Origin: Halotalea alkalilenta DSM 17697
GTDB lineage: Bacteria; Pseudomonadota; Gammaproteobacteria; Pseudomonadales; Halomonadaceae
Length of the DNA: 64,000 bases
Reading direction: 5' to 3'
Assembly: GCF_000621205.1 (NCBI RefSeq)
Contig: NZ_JHYY01000026.1
Span: 1-64,000, forward strand
The notes below the pieces were generated by a model that saw only the letters and a program-made list of their open reading frames with translations, was not told where the DNA came from and did no database searches. Within the stretch, counting starts at the first letter, position 1, and every line of letters starts with the position of its first letter. Shown in pieces: positions 54,570-62,668 of this stretch. The position numbers were made by a program, and so were the translations under genes.

Positions 54570-54947
54570 TCAGCGGCGCGGGTTGCCGAAGCCGCCGTCC
54601 TCGCGGGCGGTCTTGGCCGCGTGGCAGGAGGCGCACAGCGGCTGCAGGTTGCTGCGCTCGTTGTTCATGGCGTTGCCGTCGGCGTGGTCAACGACTGTGG
54701 CCAACCCCACCCGACCCTCGCGCTCGCAATGCACACACAGAGGTTGCTCGCGCAAGACCTCGGCACGCAGCGCCCGCCAGCGCGGATCACCGGTGTGCCA
54801 GGCCCGTCGACTCTGACGTGCCTTGGCGCGGGCGGTGTTGTCCCACTGGCGCAGATCGTTCCGGTGACGCGGGCAGTAGCCACGGCCGTCCTCTACCAGC
54901 GCGGCGCAACCGGGATGGCGACAGGGCAAGGGAGCAGACCGGGGCAT
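54570..54947 (-). CDS. HNH endonuclease linked to packaging
   Basis: The 125-residue protein has two zinc-knuckle pairs (CRHPGC...CPRHR and CVHCE...CASCH) and the HNH core VDHADGNAMNNERSNLQPLC. In HK97-like phages this nuclease assists terminase cutting at cos. The 116-bp gap between it and TerS is a candidate cos region. Confidence 0.9.
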   Translation of the reverse strand: MPRSAPLPCRHPGCAALVEDGRGYCPRHRNDLRQWDNTARAKARQSRRAWHTGDPRWRALRAEVLREQPLCVHCEREGRVGLATVVDHADGNAMNNERSNLQPLCASCHAAKTAREDGGFGNPRR

Positions 54948-54977
54948 GGAATCTTTGTTGCGTGAAGGTCGGCAGAA

Positions 54978-55315
54978 CGCTTGGCTTGGAGCGGGAACAG
55001 CGCGTTCATCACGTCACGACAACCACATTCCGAAAGGAACTCGCCATGAACCAGATCGACACCATCCTCACCCTGATCGCCCAGAAGCATCTCGGCATCG
55101 AAACCCTGCAGACACGCAGTTCAGACCGCCTCGACTTCCACGACACGGCGGTGTGGTGCATCCGGGACGCGCTGGAAGCAGCCTTCAAAGCGGGCGTCGA
55201 AATCGGCGCATCGAGCCCGAAGACCGCGGAAGCGGAAATCGCCAGGGACTGTTCGGAAAGCCGCCAAACCAAGCAGAAAGCGCTTGGCTTCACTCCTGAA
55301 CAGCGCGTTCATCAC
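54978..55315 (+). repeat. Imperfect direct repeat flanking the DUF6900 gene
   Basis: Copy 1 (54978-55012) and copy 2 (55281-55315) share CGCTTGGCTT, a 7-nt variable spacer and GAACAGCGCGTTCATCAC. They are exactly 303 bp apart, so the encoded peptide (LGxxxEQRVHH) stays in frame. Copy 2 is the end of the DUF6900 gene; copy 1 may be the tail of a lost tandem copy. Confidence 0.75.
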
Positions 55316-55351
55316 ATCGTCATCCACCACCCCCGAAGGAGCAGACCATGA
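55046..55351 (+). CDS. DUF6900-type phage protein
   Basis: The 101-residue protein (IDTILTLIAQKHLGIETLQTRSSDRLDFHDTAVWCIRDALEAA) matches a small family common in phages and islands, named DUF6900 from memory. Function unknown. AAAGGA precedes the ATG. The stop overlaps the next start by 4 nt. The C-terminal tail carries the direct repeat. Confidence 0.75.
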   Translation: MNQIDTILTLIAQKHLGIETLQTRSSDRLDFHDTAVWCIRDALEAAFKAGVEIGASSPKTAEAEIARDCSESRQTKQKALGFTPEQRVHHIVIHHPRRSRP

Positions 55352-55917
55352 CCAGCACCCAACTCACCCCGGCCCAGCACGCCATCCTCGCCAAGGCCAT
55401 CAACACCAGCGGCGGCAAGATCGAATGGTTCCCCGACAACATCAAAGGCGGCGCACGTAAGAAGGTGCTCGACGGGATGTTCAACCGCGCCTTGATCACC
55501 ACCGACGGCACCGACTGGTTCGTCGCCGCCGAGGGCTACGACGCACTGGGAATGTCGCGCCCCGGCGTGAACAAGACAGGCATCGGTCAATTCGAAGCCA
55601 ATCTCGACCAGATCATCGCCAATGCTGAAGGCGGGCCAGCCGCCGCGAGCGATCCCGAACTGGAAGCCGCCGTAACCGCCGCCGAAGCAACGTGGGCCAA
55701 GCCGCGCACCCGCGACAACAGCAAGCAAGCCGAAGTGATCCGGATGCTGCAACGCCCCGAAGGCGCAACCATCGGCCAGATCTGCACAGCCACCGGTTGG
55801 CAGGCACACACAGTGCGCGGCACCTTTGCCGGGGCGTTCAAGAAGAAGCTGGGCCTGACCATCGTGTCGGAAAAGCCGCAGGGCGGCGAGCGGGTGTACC
55901 GGATCGCCCTCACTTGA
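55348..55917 (+). CDS. DUF3489 family protein
   Basis: The 189-residue protein has an N-terminal winged-helix-like part (LTPAQHAILAKAINTSGGKIEWFPDNIKGG) and a C-terminal DUF3489 domain (SKQAEVIRMLQRPEGATIGQICTATGWQAHTVRGTFAG) that looks like a second DNA-binding fold. It may be a phage regulator. It is co-translated with the DUF6900 gene on the plus strand, opposite to the structural genes. Confidence 0.85.
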   Translation: MTSTQLTPAQHAILAKAINTSGGKIEWFPDNIKGGARKKVLDGMFNRALITTDGTDWFVAAEGYDALGMSRPGVNKTGIGQFEANLDQIIANAEGGPAAASDPELEAAVTAAEATWAKPRTRDNSKQAEVIRMLQRPEGATIGQICTATGWQAHTVRGTFAGAFKKKLGLTIVSEKPQGGERVYRIALT

Positions 55918-55975
55918 AAAGCGACTAACCGCCGCCATATCGCCGTCAAGGCGATATCCCGACAAAGGACACTCA

Positions 55976-56377
55976 ATGAAAACCGAAGAATTCAACAAAT
56001 GCCGACAGTTCCTTGAAGATCAACTATCCAATAACTTGGACAACAAGGAGCTACTTGCGGCTTACGTGAGACTGATTGAGCTCAAAAGCCAGTATGACAC
56101 GGCCACCGACAAGGCACTTATTGAGAAAGAAATTCGGGAAGCCGAATTGAATACCCAGTTCCGGACTACTGCCTACACAAGCGATACGGATCTGAATAAA
56201 GCAATGCACCGTAACAATACAGACTACAACATGGCCTGGAATGCCCAGCAGGCAGAGAATTCCCGTCACTACCAATCGACTCAGGCAGCTGTCTTTAATC
56301 AAGCCATGGGTAACGGTTATCAGCCATGGGGGCAACCAGGACAAGGGCAACTACCCCAGCAGCCGGGGTCTTACTAA
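55976..56377 (+). CDS. Hypothetical protein with coiled coil
   Basis: The 133-residue protein is helical and charged at the N-terminus (possible coiled coil 30-75) with a Gln/Gly/Pro-rich end (PWGQPGQGQLPQQPGSY). Not recognised. Base composition is more AT-rich than neighbours. The stop faces the converging methyltransferase gene with a 4-nt overlap. Confidence 0.6.
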   Translation: MKTEEFNKCRQFLEDQLSNNLDNKELLAAYVRLIELKSQYDTATDKALIEKEIREAELNTQFRTTAYTSDTDLNKAMHRNNTDYNMAWNAQQAENSRHYQSTQAAVFNQAMGNGYQPWGQPGQGQLPQQPGSY

Positions 56378-57636
56378 TCACGATTAGACCCCAGGAAACC
56401 TGAAACGACATCGAACAGCAGACCATCCGCCTCGCGGGTGGCCTGCTTGCCGGTGAAGTCCTCCCACCGGCGCACGATCACGTCCACGTACTTCGGGTCG
56501 AGTTCGATCAGTCGCGCAGAGCGGCCTGACTTCTCGGCAGCAATCAGCGTGGTTCCAGAGCCACCGAACGGGTCGAGAACCACGTTGCCGGGTCGGCTCG
56601 AATTGCGGATAGCACGCTCGACCAACTCCACCGGCTTCATCGTCGGGTGCAGGTCGTTCTTCTGCGGCTTCTTGATGTTCCAGACGTCCCCCTGGTCGCG
56701 GTCACCACACCAGTGGCGTGTCGCCCCCTCGGGCCATCCGTAGAGGATCGGCTCGTACTGGCGCTGGTAGTCGGCGCGCCCCAGGGTGAAGGTGTTCTTG
56801 GCCCAGATGATGAAGGTCGACCATTTGCCACCGGCGGCGCGGAAGGCGGCCTGCAGCACATCCAGTTCGCTGGAGGACATCGCCACATAGATACCGCCCC
56901 GGCAATGCCTGACGGTGGGCGTCAGCGCTGCCAGCAGGAAGTCGTAGAAGCCGTCACCCAGGTTGTCGTTCAGGATCGCGCGATCCTTGCCGCGCATCTT
57001 GTCCTTGGCGCTGTTGGCGTAGTTCACGTTATACGGCGGGTCGGTGAAGACCATGTCCGCCAGGTCGCCCTGCATCAACCGCTCGTAGCTCTCGGCCACG
57101 GTCGAGTCGCCGCACAGCAGTCGGTGCTGGCCCATGATCCAGACATCGCCCGGACGCGAGATGGGTGTCTCGCTGACCTCGGGCACCGCATCCTCATCCG
57201 TCTGACCCTCGTTGTCCGGCTCGTCGCCTGCGATCAGTTCGGCCAGTGCATCGGCGTCGAAGCCGGTGATGTCCAGATCGAAACCATCGAGCTGCAAGGC
57301 TTCCAGTTCGATCCGCAGCATCGCGTCGTCCCAGCCCGCGTTCTCGGCGATGCGGTTGTCCGCAATGACCAAGGCCCGGCGCTGCGTCTGGCTCAGATGT
57401 TCGAGCACCACGACAGGCACCCGCTCCAGCCCGAGCTTCTGGGCGGCGGCGAGACGACCGTGGCCAGCGACGATGATGCCGTCGCTGCCTGCCAGGATCG
57501 GATTGGTGAATCCGAACTCCGCGATGCTGGCGGCGATCTGCGCCACCTGCTCCTCGGAATGGGTGCGCGCGTTGCGGGCGTAGGGCAGCAACTTGGCGGT
57601 CGGCCACTGTTCGATCTTGTCGGCCAGCCAGTTCAT
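56374..57636 (-). CDS. ParB-like nuclease domain fused to DNA adenine methyltransferase
   Basis: The 420-residue protein has an N-terminal ParB/Srx-like domain (LLPYARNARTHSEEQ ... GIIVAGHGRLAAAQKLG) and a C-terminal methyltransferase with DPPYNVNY and DPFGGSGTTLIAA. Such fusions are frequent in temperate phages and likely shield phage DNA from restriction or regulate genes. Its start overlaps the end of the second fused methylase, so the two are in tandem. Confidence 0.9.
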   Translation of the reverse strand: MNWLADKIEQWPTAKLLPYARNARTHSEEQVAQIAASIAEFGFTNPILAGSDGIIVAGHGRLAAAQKLGLERVPVVVLEHLSQTQRRALVIADNRIAENAGWDDAMLRIELEALQLDGFDLDITGFDADALAELIAGDEPDNEGQTDEDAVPEVSETPISRPGDVWIMGQHRLLCGDSTVAESYERLMQGDLADMVFTDPPYNVNYANSAKDKMRGKDRAILNDNLGDGFYDFLLAALTPTVRHCRGGIYVAMSSSELDVLQAAFRAAGGKWSTFIIWAKNTFTLGRADYQRQYEPILYGWPEGATRHWCGDRDQGDVWNIKKPQKNDLHPTMKPVELVERAIRNSSRPGNVVLDPFGGSGTTLIAAEKSGRSARLIELDPKYVDVIVRRWEDFTGKQATREADGLLFDVVSGFLGSNRD

Positions 57637-59048
57637 GCCACCACCTCGGCATCAGGGGTGGTGGCGCGCTCAGCGGCGACCTGCTCGAAGGACTGACCGG
57701 TGTCGATCAAGGTGACCGGTATGCCGGGGTGGTTCTGCTGGAACCGCTTGATGGCCACGTCTACGTACTGCGGGGCGATTTCCACGCTGCGGCAGATCCG
57801 ACCGGTGCGCTCGGCTGCCAGCATCGTTGTGCCGCTGCCGCCGAAGGGTTCGAACACGATGTCGCCCGCGTCGGTGTAGGCCTCGATGCCGAACTCCGGC
57901 AGCGCCACCGGAAACACGGCCGGGTGGTCAATGTCCTGCCCGATCTTGCCCTTGTGGCGCATCACGCGGATCACCGAGTCGGGGATGCGGGTGTCCTGCG
58001 TCGGCAGGCCCTTGTGTGTCCAGCCACCCACTTCGCCGTCCTTGCCGCGCATCGCGGTGGACGAACCATCGGCGCGCAGGTGGGACTCCTGGCCCGCGTG
58101 CTTGCACGGCACGATCTTGTGGGGCTTGCGGCTCTCCCGGTTGAAGTGGAATACGAACTCAAAGCTCGGCGCGAAACGGCCCGCCCAGTCGCCGGGCATC
58201 CCCGGCCCCTGATCCCAGACGTACCACGCAAAGCGCCGCCAGCCCTGCTGGCGCATCCAAGATAGCCAACCGTCCCAATACGGGATCACCTCGTTGTCGC
58301 GGTGGATCAGGCCCAGGTTGACCAGCACCTGACCGTCGCCTGCCATCGGCAGGTGTGCGAACACGCCACGGAGCAGGCCATCCCAATCGGAGATGCCACC
58401 CGAGGTGTAGTCGCGCTGGTTGCCGTAGGGCGGCGAGGTGAAGCACAGGCGAGAGAGGTCACCCTGCATCAGCGCAGCGACCACGTTCCGGTCGGTGGCG
58501 TCGCCACAGATCAGGCGGTGCGGGCCAATTGCCCAGACATCGCCCGGCCGGGACACCGCCACGACGGGTGCTTCTGGCACGTCGTCAGCCGCGTCAGGCT
58601 CGTCGGCGTCGGACTCTGATTCATCATCTGCGACCGCCACCGCACTGGTGAGCATTGCCTCGATCTCGGCTTCCTCGAAGCCGGTCAGAGCGAGGTCGTA
58701 TCCCGCATCGGACAACTCGGCCAGCTCCAAGGCCAGCATCTCTTCGTCCCAGCCTACATCCAGTGCCAGCCGGTTATCGGCAATCACCAGTGCCCGCTTT
58801 TGCGCGACGGTCAGGTGGGCCAGTTCGATCACCGGCACCTGATCCAGCCCCAGCTTGCGCGCAGCGGCCAAACGCCCGTGCCCGGCGATGATGCCGTTGT
58901 CGCCGTCGACCAGGATCGGATTCGTCCAGCCGTACTCGACGATGCTGGCCGCGATCTTGGCGATCTGGCTTTCGGCGTGCGTGCGCGGATTGCGGGCGTA
59001 GGGAATCAGCGCCTCGACCTTGCGGTACTCGACGTTGAGCGTGTTCAA
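57633..59048 (-). CDS. ParB-like domain fused to SPPY-type DNA methyltransferase
   Basis: The 471-residue protein has a ParB-like domain (IPYARNPRTHAESQ ... GIIAGHGRLAAARKLG), an acidic linker, and a methyltransferase with TSPPYGNQRDY and EPFGGSGTTMLAAE. SPPY is typical of N4-cytosine enzymes, unlike the neighbouring DPPY protein. The TTG start at 59048 (8 nt after GGGA) begins near the domain. Upstream in-frame sequence contains a terminator and cannot be coding. Confidence 0.85.
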   Translation of the reverse strand: MNTLNVEYRKVEALIPYARNPRTHAESQIAKIAASIVEYGWTNPILVDGDNGIIAGHGRLAAARKLGLDQVPVIELAHLTVAQKRALVIADNRLALDVGWDEEMLALELAELSDAGYDLALTGFEEAEIEAMLTSAVAVADDESESDADEPDAADDVPEAPVVAVSRPGDVWAIGPHRLICGDATDRNVVAALMQGDLSRLCFTSPPYGNQRDYTSGGISDWDGLLRGVFAHLPMAGDGQVLVNLGLIHRDNEVIPYWDGWLSWMRQQGWRRFAWYVWDQGPGMPGDWAGRFAPSFEFVFHFNRESRKPHKIVPCKHAGQESHLRADGSSTAMRGKDGEVGGWTHKGLPTQDTRIPDSVIRVMRHKGKIGQDIDHPAVFPVALPEFGIEAYTDAGDIVFEPFGGSGTTMLAAERTGRICRSVEIAPQYVDVAIKRFQQNHPGIPVTLIDTGQSFEQVAAERATTPDAEVVA

Positions 59049-59060
59049 AGTGGAAGTCCC

Positions 59061-59100
59061 AGAAAAAGAAAACCCGCCGACGGCGCATCGCAGGCGGGTT
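59061..59100 (-). terminator. Terminator between DUF6362 gene and methylase
   Basis: Read on the minus strand, AACCCGCC / GGCGGGTT closes a 14-nt loop and is followed by TTCTTTTTC. It ends the transcript from the early genes just before the methylase start, so the methylases may need their own promoter or antitermination. A second weak hairpin lies at 59131-59160. Confidence 0.8.
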
Positions 59101-59296
59101 CGTAGTGTGAATGCGTGGGTTGGAAACGATGAAGGCCACAGATTGCTCTGCGGCCTTCGTGTGCCCAGTACGCGCAAGACTAGCCGTAATACTAGCGAAA
59201 AATCCTCGCTATGTTGCGCACTGAAAAATGATCAAAACCGGCATCGATACGCAACGGTCGGCATGATGCCGTGATAGCTTGCAACTACACGCAAAA

Positions 59297-59701
59297 TCAA
59301 TGTTCGCTGATTGCCGACTGAGGTGCAGTCGTGGTTTGCAGTTGCTCGACAACAGCTGACAATGCCTTCTGCCAGCGACGCCAGGCGGTGGTGCGGTTGC
59401 AGCCAAAGCGGTGGCAGATTACTTTCCACGGATAGCGTTGTGCCCGCATCCACACAAGGTGGCGCTGCTCTTCCTCCAGCCATTGCACCCAGCGTATGGT
59501 CTCCAGCATTCGGTCTATAGCAGCTGGGGCGGGAGGGAAGCGATAAATCGGCGGCTCAGCACCGAGGTTTTCCCAGGGCATGCGTTTGATTGCGGGCCAG
59601 CAGTTGAAGTACCCCTGAACCCGAACCGGAGGAAGGCGGTGGGCAGTTTGTGCGGCTTCGCTGAACCGGTCTGCCACTTTCTCGATAGTCCACTCAGCCA
59701 T
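59297..59701 (-). CDS. DUF6362-type phage protein
   Basis: The 134-residue basic protein starts MAEWTIEKVADRFSEAAQTA and ends in a helix-turn-helix-like part (YPWKVICHRFGCNRTTAWRRW). It resembles a small phage family seen near replication and late-control genes (DUF6362, from memory). It could regulate transcription. The ATG at 59701 overlaps the RuvC-like gene by 8 bp. Confidence 0.75.
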   Translation of the reverse strand: MAEWTIEKVADRFSEAAQTAHRLPPVRVQGYFNCWPAIKRMPWENLGAEPPIYRFPPAPAAIDRMLETIRWVQWLEEEQRHLVWMRAQRYPWKVICHRFGCNRTTAWRRWQKALSAVVEQLQTTTAPQSAISEH

Positions 59702-60164
59702 GCTGACACTCCTGCGTTTCGATGACCCAGTACAACAGCGCAAGGGCATCGGCTTCGTTATCATCGCGGGGGGCGTGGCCGCGCAGCTGCATAGCAGCAA
59801 TCATCTGATCCTTGTTCGCGTTGCCCTTGCCGGTGGCGTGCTTCTTGATCGTGCCCACCGGAACGCCCTGGTACGGGATCTGGTGGTGTTCGCACCACGC
59901 GGTGAGCTGGCCCATGAAGCCGCCGTAGGCGTGGGCGGCGTCGATACCGGCGTGGCGGCGGACTTCTTCGAAGACCACCTGGTCGATGCCATCGGTGCAC
60001 TGCTTGAGGTCGGTGAGCCAGCGCTTGAAGCGCAGGTAGCGCATGCCGCCACCCTCAAATCGCTGCGGCTTGAAGGATTCCGTTCCGCTGGTCACGGCGC
60101 CGTCGCGATCGCGTACTGCCCAGCCAGTCTCGGTGCCAAGGTCCAGTGCCAGGATCGAGGGCAC
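59694..60164 (-). CDS. RuvC-like Holliday-junction nuclease
   Basis: The 156-residue RNase-H-fold protein begins at GTG with LALDLGTETGWAV (first Asp), then VVFEEVRRHAG (Glu) and DDNEADALALLYWV (last acidic pair). Phage RuvC-like enzymes resolve branched DNA before packaging. The longer in-frame reading upstream runs through the TTGGCA repeats and is not coding-like. Confidence 0.85.
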   Translation of the reverse strand: MPSILALDLGTETGWAVRDRDGAVTSGTESFKPQRFEGGGMRYLRFKRWLTDLKQCTDGIDQVVFEEVRRHAGIDAAHAYGGFMGQLTAWCEHHQIPYQGVPVGTIKKHATGKGNANKDQMIAAMQLRGHAPRDDNEADALALLYWVIETQECQHG

Positions 60165-60209
60165 GGATGGCCGCCGATGATCTGAGCCCGGGTGGCCGAC
60201 AAGTCCCCG

Positions 60210-60247
60210 ACGTAGGGTAGAGGGACCTTTTGGTCCCTCTCCTACGT
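60210..60247. repeat. Long hairpin beside the iteron cluster
   Basis: The arm ACGTAGGGTAGAGGGACC pairs with GGTCCCTCTCCTACGT around the loop tttt, with a 2-nt bulge. There is no T run, so it looks more like an origin or regulatory structure than a terminator. Confidence 0.7.
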
Positions 60248-60316
60248 AGTAGGAGGGGGAGTTTTCGCCAACTGGAGAAAGGGAAAAGGTCCAGCAACGG
60301 CGCGGGTTTACGCCAG

Positions 60317-60460
60317 TTGGCAAGTTGGCAGCGATGCCAACTGCCAACTGCGGGTCATTCCCTGCAATGCCTGGATCTGACTGGACTTCCAGTTGGCAGG
60401 GGTTTGCCAACAGCGGGTAGTTGGCAAGGAAAGGAGTGCAGTTGGCAACGGCACTGCCAA
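60317..60460. repeat. TTGGCA/TGCCAA iteron-like array
   Basis: Nine exact copies occur within 144 bp: TTGGCA at 60317, 60325, 60393, 60421 and 60442, and inverted TGCCAA at 60335, 60342, 60405 and 60455. Most extend to AGTTGGCA. A partial copy is near 60266. Located beside the primase gene, it may be the element's replication origin. Confidence 0.75.
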
Positions 60461-60478
60461 CTGCCGATTGGGCAATAA

Positions 60479-62668
60479 TCATGGGGCCTCCGGATCGTTC
60501 AGTTCATCGTGGTAGACCCACACGTCTGGGTTCTCGACGGGCATCGAGGCGCCAGAATGCGGGCACTTGTAGTGGGTGGGGAGCACGGTGTGCTCGCGCA
60601 TGAGCAACTCGCCTGTGCAGGGATCGGGATCGCCACTGGGGGTGCACAGCACCATGCCTTCGACGCAGAGATAGCCGAACTTGGTGCGGCCGCTGGAGGG
60701 CAGACCGTAGTCAGCCGCGTTGCGGAAATACTTGATGTAGCCCTGTGTGGAGAGTGCCGAGATCCGTTCGCGGATAGTGCGCCCGCCGCCGAGTCCGGCT
60801 TTACCCTCGAATGACTCAGCGAACTGATTAGCCGTGTAGCAACGTCCGCTTCCCGCTTCCTCGAACAAGATCTGCAGGATTGCATCGCGCTTGCGTCGGC
60901 GCTCGGCATCCAGGCGTTCGCCGTAGTCTTTCATCACCAGTCGTTCGTTGGCCTCAACTTCGCGCCATTCGCCATTGATCTTGTCGACATGTCGCTGCGG
61001 GATACCGGCACCGTTGCGTAGTTCATAAATTAGCTGGCGGATCGTGCGAGTTTCATCGGGCCGGAACAGCAGCATCCCCGTCGAGTAGTAGCCGCGCAGA
61101 CTGCCCGCGCCTGCCAATGCTTGGAACGGGTCTTCCTCGAACTGCTTCTTGCCGAGCTTTTTGGTGTGATGGGCCAGGATGATTCCGGCATCCGGATTCA
61201 CCGCCTGACGGATTCGCTCGACCCGCTGCGACAGGAAGAACAACATGGCGCCGTTGTCGTTCTCACCACCGGCATCGCCGCCGTCGAACACGTTGCGGAT
61301 GGGATCGATGGCGATGATGTCAGGGGGTGCGCCACCGAACGCATTAGTGATCGCTGGGATCACCTGTGCCAGCCCCGCGTCGTCCAACACCAGACGCAGT
61401 TGTGGTGTGGCCACGAAGTTTTCGCGGGCATCCAACAGCCGGTGGGACGGCAGACGGACATCTTTCACGCGCTCGCGCAGGTAGTGGTACTGCACTTCTG
61501 CCTGCAGGTAGAACACCCGCAGAGGGCGAGGTGGCTGCATACCGAGGAAGGTTGCGCCAGCGGCCATGTGGGCCAGCCATGACAACAGGAAGTCACTCTT
61601 GCCGACCTTGGGCGCACCGCCGAACACCAACATGCCTGCGGGCGTCAGCACGCGCGGCGAGATCAGATCGGGTGGCAGCGGCGAGTCGTCGTAGAGCAGT
61701 TCGCCGAGCGTGAAGGTGGGAAGGGAGGGAGCCGCCGCCCTGACCACGCGGCGTTCGCCTTGGGCGATGAATGCCGCGCAGTCGAGCCCTTCGTCGACAG
61801 CGTCTGCGGCGTCCCACTTGGACGGCTTGTCGGTGGGCGGCACCAGGATGGCCACTGATGTGCTGCCCGCTGCCACGCAAGCACGCGCTGCGCTCTCGGC
61901 GTAGTCCCAGCCGGGTGCATCCCGGTCCGGCCAGATGACCACGGATTTCCCCGCCAACGGATGCCAGTCGGTTTTGTCGACAGGTGCCTTGGCGCCGTTC
62001 ATCGCGGTGGTGGCCGCAATGCCGCAAGCGATTAATGCAGCCGCACACTTCTCGCCTTCGACCAGGACGACCTCTCGTGTCCTCGAGATGACCGGGAGGT
62101 TGTAGAGCGGCCTGGGGTCGGGCGCGCGCCACATGCGGGCACGAACATCCCAGGGGCGGTACTCCTTGCCCGTCGGTGGGTCGTAGCGGTAGACGCAGGC
62201 GATCAGTTCGCCCTCGGGTGAGAGATAGTCCCACTTGGCGGTGTAAGCGCCGAGGTCGTCCATCGGCACGCTGCGAACATCGCGGCGCATCGGCGTGATG
62301 TTCGGTGTAGCAAGACCGAGCCACTGTCGGATCTCGCCAGCGATGCGCGGGAAGTCGCTGCGTGCGGAGCAACCCTGCGACCGCGCCCACAGATCGATGA
62401 CATCGCCGCCCTCGTCGGTGGAGAAGTCCTTCCACAGGCCGCGCCGTGGTCCGTCCAGCTCAACCACCAGACTCTTGCCAGGGTTGCCATCGACATCGCC
62501 GACGTAGAACTTGCCGCCTCGGATGCGCCCCTGCGGAAATAGGTAGTGGAGAACGGCTTCGAGCCGGTCCAGTAGCCCGGCACGCAGCGCATCGGTATCC
62601 GATGCCAGTTCGTCGCGCTGCTCGGGGGCGTCATTGAAGTCGAGCCAGATGATGTTCTCGGCCATCAT
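60479..62668 (-). CDS. Toprim-RepA-type primase/helicase
   Basis: The 729-residue protein has an N-terminal region similar to phage primases, a Toprim domain (EVVLVEGEKCAAALIACG ... KSVVIWPDRDAPG) and a C-terminal RecA-like ATPase with GAPKVGKSD (Walker A) and IIAIDPIRNVFDGG. It should prime and unwind element DNA. The ATG at 62668 overlaps the nuclease stop. The iteron array lies directly after its stop. Confidence 0.88.
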   Translation of the reverse strand: MMAENIIWLDFNDAPEQRDELASDTDALRAGLLDRLEAVLHYLFPQGRIRGGKFYVGDVDGNPGKSLVVELDGPRRGLWKDFSTDEGGDVIDLWARSQGCSARSDFPRIAGEIRQWLGLATPNITPMRRDVRSVPMDDLGAYTAKWDYLSPEGELIACVYRYDPPTGKEYRPWDVRARMWRAPDPRPLYNLPVISRTREVVLVEGEKCAAALIACGIAATTAMNGAKAPVDKTDWHPLAGKSVVIWPDRDAPGWDYAESAARACVAAGSTSVAILVPPTDKPSKWDAADAVDEGLDCAAFIAQGERRVVRAAAPSLPTFTLGELLYDDSPLPPDLISPRVLTPAGMLVFGGAPKVGKSDFLLSWLAHMAAGATFLGMQPPRPLRVFYLQAEVQYHYLRERVKDVRLPSHRLLDARENFVATPQLRLVLDDAGLAQVIPAITNAFGGAPPDIIAIDPIRNVFDGGDAGGENDNGAMLFFLSQRVERIRQAVNPDAGIILAHHTKKLGKKQFEEDPFQALAGAGSLRGYYSTGMLLFRPDETRTIRQLIYELRNGAGIPQRHVDKINGEWREVEANERLVMKDYGERLDAERRRKRDAILQILFEEAGSGRCYTANQFAESFEGKAGLGGGRTIRERISALSTQGYIKYFRNAADYGLPSSGRTKFGYLCVEGMVLCTPSGDPDPCTGELLMREHTVLPTHYKCPHSGASMPVENPDVWVYHDELNDPEAP

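Larger units (their letters stand above)
60165..60478. other. Regulatory gap between RuvC-like and primase genes
   Basis: These 314 bp contain a long hairpin and a cluster of TTGGCA/TGCCAA repeats described separately. No gene is supported. Confidence 0.8.

Noticed and set aside
60165..60482. An N-terminal extension of the RuvC-like protein to 60482
   Set aside because: The frame is open but consists of the iteron repeats and hairpin; the RNase-H fold starts at the GTG at 60164.
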